The notes: a model not told the origin generated them from the letters alone. Positions 54,865 through 63,388 are shown, numbered from the stretch's first letter. The stretch: DNA of 64,000 nt from Streptomyces sp. L-9-10 (GCF_004151105.1 NZ_PHRF01000064.1:124001-188000); one strand, 5' to 3'. Numbers and translations: made by a program.

Positions 54865-55629
54865 TCACCGCAGGTGCGACGCTCCGTTGAGGTCCAGGAT
54901 CGTTCCCGACGACCATTCCGCCCCCGGCGACGCCAGCCACACCACCGCCCCCGCGATCTCCTCCGCCGTGCCCACGCGCCCGAACGGGCTCTGCGCGCGG
55001 ATCGACTCGCCCTCCTCGCCCGTGAGGCGGGACGCCACGCGTTCCGTGGTGAAGAAGCCCGGGGCCACGGACGCGACGGCGATGCCGTGCGGGGCCAGGG
55101 AGACCGCCAGGGACTGGCCCAGGGCGTGGACCGCCGCCTTCGTCGCGCCGTAGGCCGGGTGGTCCGGTTCGCCGCGGAACGCGCCCCGGGAGCCGATGTT
55201 GATGATCCGGCCGGGCGTCGCGCGGTCGATCATGGAGCGGGCTGCGCGGTGGCTGAGCAGGGCCGTGCCCAGCAGGTTGACGGACAGGTGGCGCTGCCAG
55301 GCCGCCGCCCAGTCGTCGTAGGACGTGGTGGGCAGCGGGTGGGGCTCGTTGACGGCCGCGTTGTTGACGAGGATGTCGATCCCGCCGAGCGCCTCGGCCG
55401 CCTCGTCCGCGACGCGCGCCGCGCCCGCCGGGTCGGCGATGTCGCCGCCCACCAGCGCGTGGCCGGTGCCGGCCAGCGACTCCAGGGTGTGCCGGGCGTC
55501 GGCGGAGCGGGTCGCGTAGTGGACGGCGACGTGGTCGCCCTGCGCGGCGAAAGCGCGGGAGACGGCGCGGCCGAGGCCGCGGGACGCGCCGCTGACGAGG
55601 ACACGGCGGCCGGTGGACGGCAGATTCAT
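54865..55629 (-). CDS. Short-chain dehydrogenase/reductase
   Basis: This 254-residue classical SDR enzyme has the cofactor motif VSGASRGLGRAVSRAF, IDILVNNAAVNEP, the catalytic Ser in NIGSRGAF and YGATK (Tyr/Lys pair), with APGFFTTERV following. The Arg after the second Gly suggests NADP preference. The end (WSSGTILDLNGASHLR) resembles FabG-like enzymes. Substrate unknown. ATG 55629 with GAGAGG 11 nt upstream is chosen; a longer frame from 55665 adds 12 residues. Confidence 0.9.
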   Translation of the reverse strand: MNLPSTGRRVLVSGASRGLGRAVSRAFAAQGDHVAVHYATRSADARHTLESLAGTGHALVGGDIADPAGAARVADEAAEALGGIDILVNNAAVNEPHPLPTTSYDDWAAAWQRHLSVNLLGTALLSHRAARSMIDRATPGRIINIGSRGAFRGEPDHPAYGATKAAVHALGQSLAVSLAPHGIAVASVAPGFFTTERVASRLTGEEGESIRAQSPFGRVGTAEEIAGAVVWLASPGAEWSSGTILDLNGASHLR

Positions 55630-55735
55630 GGGGAAGCGGGCCTCTCGATGTCGGGCGGTGTTCAAGCGCTGTTTATCCGCGGGCGGGAGCGTCGGGAGCG
55701 TACCCCTGACCCACGTGCCCCTTCAGGAGACCGCG

Positions 55736-57154
55736 ATGCCGCTGAGCCGCAGGGAATTCACCGGAAGATCCGCACTGACCGGGGCGGGGCTCGTCCTTAC
55801 CGGCGCCACCGGAGCGTTCGCCACCGCGCCCGGCGCGCTGGCGGCGGAGGACGCTCCCGAGGTCGCCTCCGGGCCCGCGCCGTCGCCCGGTTACGGGCCG
55901 CTCGTCCCCGACCCGCGGGGGATGCTCGCGCTGCCGGCCGGATTCTCGTACCGGGTCATCACGCACAGCGGGGTGACCAAGCTGGAGACCGGCGAGGACA
56001 CCCCGTCCAACCATGACGGCACCGCCACGTTCGAGGGGCCCCGCGGGGTGGTGCTGCTGGTCAACAACCACGAGCTGGACGGTCCCAGGGGCGACTACGA
56101 GTTCCCGGTGCCGCTCACCGAGGGGCTGGTCTACGACCCCGCCGCGGCCGGGGGCTGCACGATCGTCGAGACGCACCGCGACGGCCGTACCGCGGAGTGG
56201 GTCGGTATCGCCGGCACCTCCACCAACTGCGCGGGCGGGCGCACCCCGTGGGGCACCTGGCTCACCTGTGAGGAGAACTCCGACCGGGCCGGTGAGAACG
56301 GGATGACCAAGGACCACGGGTATGTCTTCGAGGTCGACCCGTACGACCGTCGTGCCAACCGGAACCCGCGGCCCATCAAGGCGTTCGGCCGCTATGACCA
56401 CGAGGCCGTGGTCATCGATCCCCGTACCGGCTACGCCTATCTGACGGAGGACGCCTCCGAGCCCAACGGGCTCTTCTACCGCTGGGTCCCGCCGCACGGC
56501 TTCAAGCACGGGCGGGGGCAGCTGCGCCGGCTCGCGGACGACGCGGGGGCGCTCCAGGCGCCCCGCTGCTTCGACGCGGGCGGCCGGTTCGTGGACGACC
56601 TCTCGCGCGCCACGAAGATCGGCACCGTCTACGGCGTGGACTGGGTGGACGTACCGGACCGGGACGGCGGGACCGTGGCCGTACGGGAGCAGTTCGACGG
56701 CGAGGACGTCACCCGCGCCAGGAAGCTGGAGGGCATGTGGTGGGCGGACGGCGGCGCGTACATCGTCTCCTCGTACGCCCGTGACGAGAGCCCCGGCGTG
56801 CCGCACGACGGACAGGTGTGGTTCTACCACCCGCGCCGCCGCACACTGACGCTCAAGGTGCTGCTGGGCGTCAACGCCGACCCGGGCGAGGACGGCGCCT
56901 TCGACGGGCCGGACAACATCACGGTCTCGCCGTACGGCGGGCTGGTCATCGCGGAGGACGGCGAGGGCCTCCAGCACCTCTTCGGGGCGACGGAGCGCGG
57001 ACGTACGTACCCCATCGCGCGCAATGACCTCAACGACAGCGAGTTCACGGGGGTCGTGTTCTCGCCCGACGGCCGCACGCTGTTCGCCAATATCCAGGAG
57101 CCGGGCATCATGCTGGCCATCACCGGCCCGTGGCGGCGCACTCCCCGGGACTGA
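55736..57154 (+). CDS. PhoX-family (DUF839) secreted phosphatase-like protein
   Basis: This 472-residue protein has a twin-arginine signal (LSRREFTGRSALTGAGLVLTG) followed by the DUF839/PhoX beta-propeller: VLLVNNHEL, TWLTCEENSD, GYVFEVDPYD, GRYDHEAVVIDPRTGYAYLTEDASEPNGLFYRWVP, EGMWWADGGAYIVSSYA, DGPDNITVSPYGGLVIAEDGEG and SEFTGVVFSPDGRTLFANIQEPG. These carry the acidic metal ligands known from calcium/iron-dependent PhoX. It is probably exported folded by Tat to release phosphate from organic esters. AGGAGA lies 5 nt before the ATG. No PHO box was identified. Confidence 0.9.
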   Translation: MPLSRREFTGRSALTGAGLVLTGATGAFATAPGALAAEDAPEVASGPAPSPGYGPLVPDPRGMLALPAGFSYRVITHSGVTKLETGEDTPSNHDGTATFEGPRGVVLLVNNHELDGPRGDYEFPVPLTEGLVYDPAAAGGCTIVETHRDGRTAEWVGIAGTSTNCAGGRTPWGTWLTCEENSDRAGENGMTKDHGYVFEVDPYDRRANRNPRPIKAFGRYDHEAVVIDPRTGYAYLTEDASEPNGLFYRWVPPHGFKHGRGQLRRLADDAGALQAPRCFDAGGRFVDDLSRATKIGTVYGVDWVDVPDRDGGTVAVREQFDGEDVTRARKLEGMWWADGGAYIVSSYARDESPGVPHDGQVWFYHPRRRTLTLKVLLGVNADPGEDGAFDGPDNITVSPYGGLVIAEDGEGLQHLFGATERGRTYPIARNDLNDSEFTGVVFSPDGRTLFANIQEPGIMLAITGPWRRTPRD

Positions 57155-57238
57155 CCGCCGCTCCGGAAGGGGTGATCCGGGCGCCCGTCGGTGGCCGGGC
57201 ATGGCGCGTCGGGGCTCCTTGGGCGCATACTCAAAGTA

Positions 57239-57466
57239 ATGACAAAGTCAGCCGGATCCCGGCGCCACCTGCCGTCCAGTCCCTTCAACCGCCAGGCCCC
57301 GGCCTCAGCCCCGCCCGAGCAGTTCGATGTGGGAGACCGTGTCTCGCATGATCAGTTCGGGTTGGGAAGGGTCATCGGAGTCGAGGGCGAACATGCCGTG
57401 CTCATCGATTTCTCGGGGCGCCAGGGGAGGATCCTGAGCCCCTTCGCCAAGCTGACCAAGCTCTGA
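57239..57466 (+). CDS. Small protein resembling the UvrD/PcrA C-terminal Tudor domain
   Basis: This 75-residue protein has a disordered, basic N-terminus (TKSAGSRRHLPSSPFNRQAPASAPPEQ). The rest reads like the C-terminal Tudor-like domain of PcrA/UvrD helicases (FDVGDRVSHDQFGLGRVIGVEGEHAVLIDFSGRQGRILSPFAKLTKL), which contacts RNA polymerase in those enzymes; CarD-type domains are also similar. No helicase is attached. CATACT ends 7 nt before the ATG and there is no ribosome-binding site, so the mRNA may be leaderless. A role at RNA polymerase or in repair is inference only. Confidence 0.72.
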   Translation: MTKSAGSRRHLPSSPFNRQAPASAPPEQFDVGDRVSHDQFGLGRVIGVEGEHAVLIDFSGRQGRILSPFAKLTKL

Positions 57467-57493
57467 AGCCCCGACCCCGGAGCTTGGAGGCCG

Positions 57494-57542
57494 TGCCCCC
57501 GGGCCGCCGCGGACCCTCAGGACCCGCGACGGTGCGGGGGCA
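57494..57542. terminator. Weak hairpin between convergent genes
   Basis: TGCCCCC (57494-57500) pairs with GGGGGCA (57536-57542) around a GC-rich interior that can fold further. It lies between the small Tudor-like gene and the convergent TerD gene. Confidence 0.4.
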
Positions 57543-57583
57543 TCGTGCCACGCGCCGCCCTCCGGGAGCGGCCAGGGGCGCCG

Positions 57584-58801
57584 TCAGAGGATCTTCGCGG
57601 CGGGCTTGACCATGCCCCGGACCGTACGGGACTTGACGAACTCCCCCAGACCGGTCATCTCCCACTCGCCGGAGAACTGCCGGATCAGCTTCGCCATCAG
57701 CACCCCGGTCTGCGGCTCGGCGGTGGTCAGGTCGAAGCGCACCAGTTCCTCGTTCGTGGCCGCGTCGATCAGCCGGCAGTACGCCTTGGCGACCTCGGTG
57801 AACTTCTGGCCGGTGAAGGAATTGACCGTGAAGACCAGACCGGTCGCCTCGTCGGGGATCCGGCCGAGATCGACGACGATCACCTCGTCATCGCCCGCGC
57901 CCTCGCCGGTGAGGTTGTCGCCGGAGTGCTTGATCGCTCCGTTGAGGATGGAGAGCTTGCCGAAGTAGCAGCTGTCCAGATGGTTGCGGTTCGGGCCGTA
58001 GGCGATCACGGACGCGTCCAGGTCGATGTCCTTGCCGCGGTACGCCGGCTCCCAGCCGAGGCCCATCTTGACCTGCGTGAGCAGCGGACGGCCGCCCTTG
58101 ACCAGCGATACCGTCTGGTTCTTCTGGAGGCTGACCTTGCCCTTGTCCAGGTTGATCTTGCCGCTGCCGGGCGCGGCGGCGGGGGCCGGGGGAGCGGCCG
58201 GCGGGGTGGCGGGGACCGGCGGAGCGGCGATGCGCGGATCGGCTCCCGCGCGGGAACGGGCGGGAGCCGGGGCCGCGGCGGGGGCCGCGGCCGGGGCGGG
58301 CTCCTCCACGGAGACGCCGAAGTCGGTGGCGATCCCGGCCAGCCCGTTGGCGTACCCCTGGCCGACCGCGCGGACCTTCCACGCCCCGTTGCGCAGATAG
58401 ATCTCCACGATCACCAGGGCGGTCTCGGTGCCGAGCTGCGGCGGTGTGAACGTCGCGAGCGCACCGCCGCTGCCCGCGTCGCGGATCGTGGCCGTGGGCT
58501 CGATGCCCTGGAAGCTCTGCCCCGCCGCGTCCGGACTGGCCGTGACGACGATCTTCTCGATGCCGGCGGGCACGGCGCTGGTGTCGACGACGATCGCGTC
58601 GGGCGCCGTGCCCCCGCCGGAGCGGTGGCTCACGCCGGGGCCCGTCGGCTGGTTGTAGAAGATGAAGTCGTCGTCTGAGCGCACCTTGCCGTCGGCGGTG
58701 AGCAGCAGGCCCGAAACGTCGAGCCGCACGGGAGCGGCGACGTCCACCGCCACATGGGCGGTGGGAAGAGGGATGTTCGAGCCGGGGGTCATAGCTGTCA
58801 T
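57584..58801 (-). CDS. Double TerD-domain protein
   Basis: This 405-residue cytoplasmic protein carries two TerD-type calcium-binding domains joined by an Ala/Pro-rich linker (residues about 182-235). Domain 1 includes RSDDDFIFYNQPTGPGVSHR and IVVEIYLRNGAWKVRAVGQGYANGLAGIATDFGV. Domain 2 includes KGKVSLQKNQTVSLVK, MGLGWEPAYRGKDIDLDASVIAYG, DDEVIVVDLGRIPDEATGLVFTVNSFTGQKFTEVAKAYCRLID and WEMTGLGEFV. The acidic calcium sites are visible in both. TerD proteins are linked to tellurite and envelope stress and to differentiation in Streptomyces. A second ATG three codons in is possible. It is not linked to the TerC gene at the other end of the window. Confidence 0.92.
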   Translation of the reverse strand: MTAMTPGSNIPLPTAHVAVDVAAPVRLDVSGLLLTADGKVRSDDDFIFYNQPTGPGVSHRSGGGTAPDAIVVDTSAVPAGIEKIVVTASPDAAGQSFQGIEPTATIRDAGSGGALATFTPPQLGTETALVIVEIYLRNGAWKVRAVGQGYANGLAGIATDFGVSVEEPAPAAAPAAAPAPARSRAGADPRIAAPPVPATPPAAPPAPAAAPGSGKINLDKGKVSLQKNQTVSLVKGGRPLLTQVKMGLGWEPAYRGKDIDLDASVIAYGPNRNHLDSCYFGKLSILNGAIKHSGDNLTGEGAGDDEVIVVDLGRIPDEATGLVFTVNSFTGQKFTEVAKAYCRLIDAATNEELVRFDLTTAEPQTGVLMAKLIRQFSGEWEMTGLGEFVKSRTVRGMVKPAAKIL

Positions 58802-58883
58802 GCCAGACGTAACGAACGACCCCGCTTTGCCGTTCCCTTACCTTCGGCCGATCGGGCCCTCGGACGGCCGGGGCCGGGCGGCC

Positions 58884-59693
58884 TCAGTGGGGCCAGCGCG
58901 GCGGGTCGGTGGCGAACGTGCCGCCGAGGAAGGCGTGGTCCCGGTTGTCCGGGTCGAGTTCGCCCTGCTCCGCGACGAGCTTCTCGGCGTACTGCTCCGA
59001 GTCGTCCCGCGGCTCGTACCCCAGCGCCCGTGCGCTGGTGAGGTCCCACCACAGCCGGGTGTTGGCGGAGGAGCCGTAGACGACGCTGTGGCCGACGTCC
59101 TCGGCGGTGAGGGCGGCGTGGAAGAGCCGCGCGCAGTCGCCGGGGCTCAGCCAGACGGAGAGCATGCGGACCGTGCTGGGCTCCAGGAAGCAGGAGCCGA
59201 TCCGTACGGAGACGGTCTCCAGGCCGTGCAGGTCCCAGTAGAGCTGCGCCAGGTCCTCGCCGAAGCACTTGGAGAGGCCGTAGAGCGTGTCGGGGCGGCG
59301 CGGGGTGTCGACGGGGATCAGCGGGTCGTCCCCCCGCGGGCGCGGTGTGAAGCCGACCGCGTGGTTGCTGGAGGCGAAGACCGTGCGTCCGACGCCCTCG
59401 GCGCGGGCCGCCTCGTACAGGTTGTACGTCCCCTCGATGTTCGCGCGCAGGATCTTGTCGAAGGTGGACTCCAGCGAGATGCCCGCGAGATGGATGATCG
59501 CGTCGACGCCCCGGACGGCCTCGCGCAGCGCGTCCTTGTCCGTGAGGTCGGCGGTGATGGCGGTGGGCTCGCCCTCGATGGGATTGACGTCGAAGAGCCG
59601 CAGCTCGTAGCCGTACGCGGGCAGCAGGCCCCGCATCAGGGTGCCGAGGCCGCCGGCGGCGCCGGTGAGCAGGACGGTGCGGGGTGCGGGCAT
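58884..59693 (-). CDS. udh: Uronate dehydrogenase
   Basis: Udh oxidises glucuronate or galacturonate to the aldarolactone with NAD, the first step of the oxidative uronate pathway. The 269-residue SDR-type protein follows characterised uronate dehydrogenases closely: VLLTGAAGGLGTLMRGLL, VDAIIHLAGISLESTFDKIL, VFASSNHAVGF, DTPRRPDTLYGLSKCFGEDLA (catalytic Tyr/Lys), ETVSVRIGSCFLEPSTVRML and WWDLTSARALGYEPRDDSEQY. GAGGAG lies about 9 nt before the ATG. It is divergent from kdgD, which acts later in the same pathway, with a promoter for each in the gap. Confidence 0.87.
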   Translation of the reverse strand: MPAPRTVLLTGAAGGLGTLMRGLLPAYGYELRLFDVNPIEGEPTAITADLTDKDALREAVRGVDAIIHLAGISLESTFDKILRANIEGTYNLYEAARAEGVGRTVFASSNHAVGFTPRPRGDDPLIPVDTPRRPDTLYGLSKCFGEDLAQLYWDLHGLETVSVRIGSCFLEPSTVRMLSVWLSPGDCARLFHAALTAEDVGHSVVYGSSANTRLWWDLTSARALGYEPRDDSEQYAEKLVAEQGELDPDNRDHAFLGGTFATDPPRWPH

Positions 59694-59773
59694 GGGGAAG
59701 ATCTCCTCGCGGCTCGGGCCGGGCGCACGGATATATGGGCTCAGACCCGTGGATGGAATTCACATGCGTGGAC

Positions 59774-59803
59774 AAAGTAAGGAGTGGGGCGGAGTACCGT
59801 CAA
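59774..59803 (-). promoter_or_regulatory. Promoter of udh
   Basis: On the minus strand TTGACG (59798-59803) and TACTTT (59774-59779) are separated by 18 nt, a good housekeeping-type promoter pointing at udh, with the start about 70 nt before the ATG. Confidence 0.55.
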
Positions 59804-59851
59804 GTCTCGTCCGGAGTGCGGGAATCCGCCTCTGGGTTGCGGTTTTCCGTC

Positions 59852-59881
59852 TTGACCGGCGGTCCGCGGCTGCCCTAGCGT
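59852..59881 (+). promoter_or_regulatory. Promoter of the kdgD operon
   Basis: TTGACC (59852-59857) and TAGCGT (59876-59881) are separated by 18 nt, a near-consensus streptomycete housekeeping promoter. Downstream of it lies an A/T-richer stretch with GATATGGACATC, a partial palindrome that could bind a regulator. Confidence 0.6.
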
Positions 59882-59960
59882 GGCGTTGTTCAGAGATATG
59901 GACATCGATCAGAATTGTGCACGAGCGGTCACCGCTCGACGCATGGCCCAGGGAGCGCCC

Positions 59961-60986
59961 GTGACCTCAGCCCCGCTCGCCGCCCGCCTGACGCACGTGG
60001 CCGGGCCGCTGTTCTTCCCCGTCACCCCGTACGGGCCCGACGGCGCGCTCGACCTCGACGCGTACCGCGCGCATGTCGGCGAAGGCGTCGCCGGGGGAGC
60101 CGCCGCCGTCTTCGCGTGCTGCGGCACCGGCGAGTTCCACGCCCTCACGCCGGAGGAGTTCCGCGCCTGCGTGGCCGTGGCCGTCGAGGAGACCGCAGGC
60201 CGCGTCCCGGTCGTGGCCGGCGCGGGCTACGGCACGGCGCTCGCCGTCCAGTACGCGGGGATCGCCGAGGAGGCCGGCGCGGACGGGCTGCTCGCGATGC
60301 CGCCCTATCTGGTCGTCGCCGACCAGGAGGGCCTGCTGCGCCACTACACCGCGCTGGCGGGCGCCACCTCGCTGGAGACGATCGTCTACCAGCGCGACAA
60401 CGCCGTCTTCACCCCCGAGACCGTCGTGGAACTCGCCCGGGTGGACGGCATCGTCGGCCTCAAGGACGGATACGGCGACCTCGAACTGATGCAGCGCATC
60501 ATCAGCGCCGTACGCACCGAGGAGCCGGACCGCGACTTCCTCTACTTCAACGGCCTGCCCACCGCCGAGCTCACCGGCCTCGCCTACCGGGGCATCGGCG
60601 TCACCCTCTACTCCTCCGCCGTCTTCTGCTTCGTCCCCGAGATCGCGCTCGCCTTCCACCGGGCGCTGTCCACCGGCGACGACGCCACCGTGAACCGTCT
60701 GCTCGACGGCTTCTACCGCCCCCTGGTCGAACTGCGCGGCAAGGGACGCGGATACGCCGTCTCGCTCGTCAAGGCGGGCGTCCGGCTGGGCGGACTGGAG
60801 GTCGGGGAGGTACGGCCGCCGCTGAGCGAGCCGCAGCCCGCGCACATCAAGGAACTGGCCGAGATCATCGAGCGGGGCCGGGCCGTGCTGCGGAGCGGCG
60901 ACGGAGGCGAGGACGGACGTACGGACGGAAGCGCGGGCCCGGACGGCGCGGGCACCGGGACCGGTACGGAAGGCGGCGCCGCGTGA
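59961..60986 (+). CDS. kdgD: 5-dehydro-4-deoxyglucarate dehydratase
   Basis: KdgD dehydrates and decarboxylates 5-dehydro-4-deoxyglucarate to 2-oxoglutarate semialdehyde, a late step in uronate and glucarate breakdown. The 341-residue DapA-superfamily TIM barrel shows GPLFFPVTPYGPDGALDLDAYR, CGTGEFHALTPEEF, LLAMPPYLV, IVYQRDNAVF, the Schiff-base Lys in VGLKDGYGD, and GVTLYSSAVFCFVP. GTG 59961 is preferred with GGGAG 5 nt upstream; ATG 59943 is the alternative. A Gly/Asp/Thr-rich tail extends it beyond the usual length. It overlaps the next gene by 4 nt. Confidence 0.88.
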   Translation: MTSAPLAARLTHVAGPLFFPVTPYGPDGALDLDAYRAHVGEGVAGGAAAVFACCGTGEFHALTPEEFRACVAVAVEETAGRVPVVAGAGYGTALAVQYAGIAEEAGADGLLAMPPYLVVADQEGLLRHYTALAGATSLETIVYQRDNAVFTPETVVELARVDGIVGLKDGYGDLELMQRIISAVRTEEPDRDFLYFNGLPTAELTGLAYRGIGVTLYSSAVFCFVPEIALAFHRALSTGDDATVNRLLDGFYRPLVELRGKGRGYAVSLVKAGVRLGGLEVGEVRPPLSEPQPAHIKELAEIIERGRAVLRSGDGGEDGRTDGSAGPDGAGTGTGTEGGAA

Positions 60987-62161
60987 AGACCTCGGCCTTC
61001 CTCTATCCCTGGGACGTGCTGGGCGACCCCGACGCCCCCGCCAGGATCGCGGACCTCGGCGTCCGGCAGGTCACCCTCGCCTCCGCCTACCACTCCACCC
61101 GCGCGCTGACCCCGCGCCATCCGCACCACCGCGTGGTCACCGCGGAACACGCCGCCGTCCTCTACACGCCGGACGACGCCCGCTGGGCGCCCCACGAACT
61201 GCGCCCGTACACCGCCGGGTCCTGGGCCCCCGGCGACGCGTACGGCGAGGCCGCGGCGGCCCTGGCCGACGCCGGACTCGACGTGCACAGCTGGGTGGTC
61301 CTCGCGCACAACTCCCGTCTCGGCGCCGAGCATCCCGGCACCTCGGTGGTGAACGCCTACGCCGACCGCTATCCCTGGGCGCCCTGTATCGCCAGGCCCG
61401 CGGTCGGCGCGTATCTGGTGGAGCTGGCGGCCGAGGCCGCCGTACGCCCCGGCGCGCGCGGTACCGAGCTGGAGTCCTGCGGCTGGTACGGGCTCGCGCA
61501 TCTGCACGCCCACGACAAGATCGCGGGCGTCGGCCTCGGCGACGCGGCGCAGTACCTGATGTCGCTCTGTTTCTGCGCCGTCTGCCGGGAGGGATACGCG
61601 GGCCTCGGAGTTCCGCCCGGCGAACTGGCCGCCGCCGTACGGCGCGCGCTGGGGCCCGTCTGGGCCACCGGCTCCGCCGAGTCGGGCTGGCCCTCGGTCG
61701 AGAAGCTCCTCGGCGCGGATCTCGCCGCCGTCACCGCCGAGTGGCGCGGCTCGGTCGCCCGTACGCTCCAGGAACGGGCGGTCGCGGCCGTACGGGCGGA
61801 AGCAGGACCCGGCTTCCAGGTGCTGCTGCACGCCGATCCGGCGTCGTACCACGTCGGCGCCAACGCCGGGGTGGACCCCGCGCACATTCTCGGGGTCGCG
61901 GACGGGGTCGTCCTGCCCTGTACCGGGGGCGCGGCGGAGACGATGCTGAGCCCGTTCGCCGGACACGCCACCGAGGCGTCCGTCCTGGCCGTCAACTTCA
62001 CGGTCGTCACCGGCATGGGCGGCAAACCGGCCGCTCTCGCCGACGACGCGGCGCGGGCGAAGGCGCTCGGGGCCACCGAACTGCGGCTGTACCACGCGGG
62101 ACTGGCGTCGGACGCGGATCTGAAGGCCGTCGCGAAGGCGCTGTCGGACCTCGGTGGCTGA
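60983..62161 (+). CDS. Uncharacterised putative TIM-barrel protein in the uronate cluster
   Basis: I cannot assign this 392-residue protein to a characterised enzyme. It starts TSAFLYPWDVLGDPDAPARIADLGVRQVTLASAYHSTRAL, like an (alpha/beta)8 barrel, and contains VHSWVVLAHNSRLG, ELESCGWYGLAHLHAHDK and LMSLCFCAVCREGYAGLGVP. A CxxC next to GY is typical of some glycoside-hydrolase-like barrels. Also present are FQVLLHADPASYHVGANAGVDP and NFTVVTGMGGKPAAL. No signal peptide is seen. The GTG start overlaps kdgD by 4 nt, so it is coupled to uronate catabolism. A cytoplasmic hydrolase releasing uronates from oligosaccharides is one possibility, by context only. Confidence 0.75.
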   Translation: MKTSAFLYPWDVLGDPDAPARIADLGVRQVTLASAYHSTRALTPRHPHHRVVTAEHAAVLYTPDDARWAPHELRPYTAGSWAPGDAYGEAAAALADAGLDVHSWVVLAHNSRLGAEHPGTSVVNAYADRYPWAPCIARPAVGAYLVELAAEAAVRPGARGTELESCGWYGLAHLHAHDKIAGVGLGDAAQYLMSLCFCAVCREGYAGLGVPPGELAAAVRRALGPVWATGSAESGWPSVEKLLGADLAAVTAEWRGSVARTLQERAVAAVRAEAGPGFQVLLHADPASYHVGANAGVDPAHILGVADGVVLPCTGGAAETMLSPFAGHATEASVLAVNFTVVTGMGGKPAALADDAARAKALGATELRLYHAGLASDADLKAVAKALSDLGG

Positions 62162-62170
62162 GCCGGGCGG

Positions 62171-63388
62171 TCATGGCCGCGGGGTCTTCCTCCGCGCGTG
62201 ACGTGGGGCGGCCAGCGCCCATGCGGTGAGCAGCCCGGCCGCCCCCGTCACCGGCAGCAGTACGGCCGGGTCGGCCAGCGCGATCAGTCCCGCGCCGAGC
62301 GCCAGCGCCAGCGCGTTGGGCACGTATATCAGCGTGTTGGCGGTGGCCGCCGTCCGGCCCAGGACCGGGGCCGGGGTGTCGCGCTGCACCGCGGTCAGCG
62401 CCGCGATCAGCACACACGGCAGCCCGGCGCCGACCCCGGCGGCGCTCGCCAGCACCACCGCGTCGTACGGCAGCGCCCGCGCCGCCACGGCCAGTGCGAA
62501 CAGCGCGATACCGGCGGCGGCGAACACCCTCTCCGGCAGCCGCCGCAGCAGCGGGCCCGCCACCAGCCCCGCCAGAACGGACCCGGCGCCCTGCACCGCG
62601 TACAACACCCCCACGTACGCGGGGGAGTGGCCGAGGCCGCGGTCGACGACCGCGTAGACGGCCGCGCCGTTGAGCCCGGCGAGCAGCATCGTCGCCGAGG
62701 CGGCCAGCACGAGCGGCCGTACCGCCGGCGCGTCGCGCAGCGCCCGGACGCCCTCCGCGATGCCGGGCCCCCGGCCTTCGGCGAGGGCCCGGCGCGGCTT
62801 CTCCTCCCGTACGCGCATCGCCGCGAAGAGCCCGGCGGCCACGGCGAAGGTCACCGCGTCGAGCAGCGCCACGGAGCCGCCGCCGAACCGGGCGAAGAGC
62901 GCGGCGCCCGCGAGCGGCGCCAGCAGTTTCATGCCCTCGTTGGCCGTCATCCGCAGCCCGTTGAAGTCGCCCAGCAGCCGGGGGGCGATCGCCGTGGCGA
63001 CCAGAGCCGACTCCGCCGCGTCCTGGAGGACACCGCTCGCGCCGTGGACGAACAGCACACAGAACAGGATCCAGACACGGTCCGCCGAGTCGACGGCGAG
63101 CAGCAGCGGCAGCAGCGCCGCCATGGCGAGATTGCAGCCGATCAGCAGGGGCCGCCGGCGCACCCGGTCGGCGAGCGCCCCCAGCAGGGGGCCCGCCAGC
63201 GTGGGTGCCCACAGCGCGAAGACCGTGAGCGCGGCCAGACTGTCCGAGCCCGTCAGCGACTTGGTCCAGATCCCGGCCGCCAGCCACATCGCGGACGTAC
63301 CGAAGCCGGACACGACGACACCCGTCAGATACAGCCCCGCGTCACGGTCCCGCAGCACGCTCCCCAGACCTGCCCCGCCCGACCCCAT
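62171..63388 (-). CDS. MFS transporter
   Basis: This 405-residue protein has twelve predicted membrane helices and the major-facilitator loop between helices 2 and 3 (GPLLGALADRVRRRPLLIGCNLAMA). It resembles drug/metabolite exporters of the Bcr/MFS_3 type (RLLGDFNGLRMTANEGMKLLAPLAGAALF). The substrate is unknown; import of uronates is unlikely for this subgroup. The ATG at 63388 has GGTGGGG upstream. A longer frame to 63709 is not protein-like. It converges on the uronate cluster with only 9 nt between stops. Confidence 0.88.
   Translation of the reverse strand: MGSGGAGLGSVLRDRDAGLYLTGVVVSGFGTSAMWLAAGIWTKSLTGSDSLAALTVFALWAPTLAGPLLGALADRVRRRPLLIGCNLAMAALLPLLLAVDSADRVWILFCVLFVHGASGVLQDAAESALVATAIAPRLLGDFNGLRMTANEGMKLLAPLAGAALFARFGGGSVALLDAVTFAVAAGLFAAMRVREEKPRRALAEGRGPGIAEGVRALRDAPAVRPLVLAASATMLLAGLNGAAVYAVVDRGLGHSPAYVGVLYAVQGAGSVLAGLVAGPLLRRLPERVFAAAGIALFALAVAARALPYDAVVLASAAGVGAGLPCVLIAALTAVQRDTPAPVLGRTAATANTLIYVPNALALALGAGLIALADPAVLLPVTGAAGLLTAWALAAPRHARRKTPRP

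Noticed and set aside
54496-56016. A 506-codon plus-strand frame from the tandem array into the SDR/PhoX region.
   Set aside because: It is proline- and arginine-rich from the 53-bp repeats and antisense to the SDR gene; no start signal or family features.
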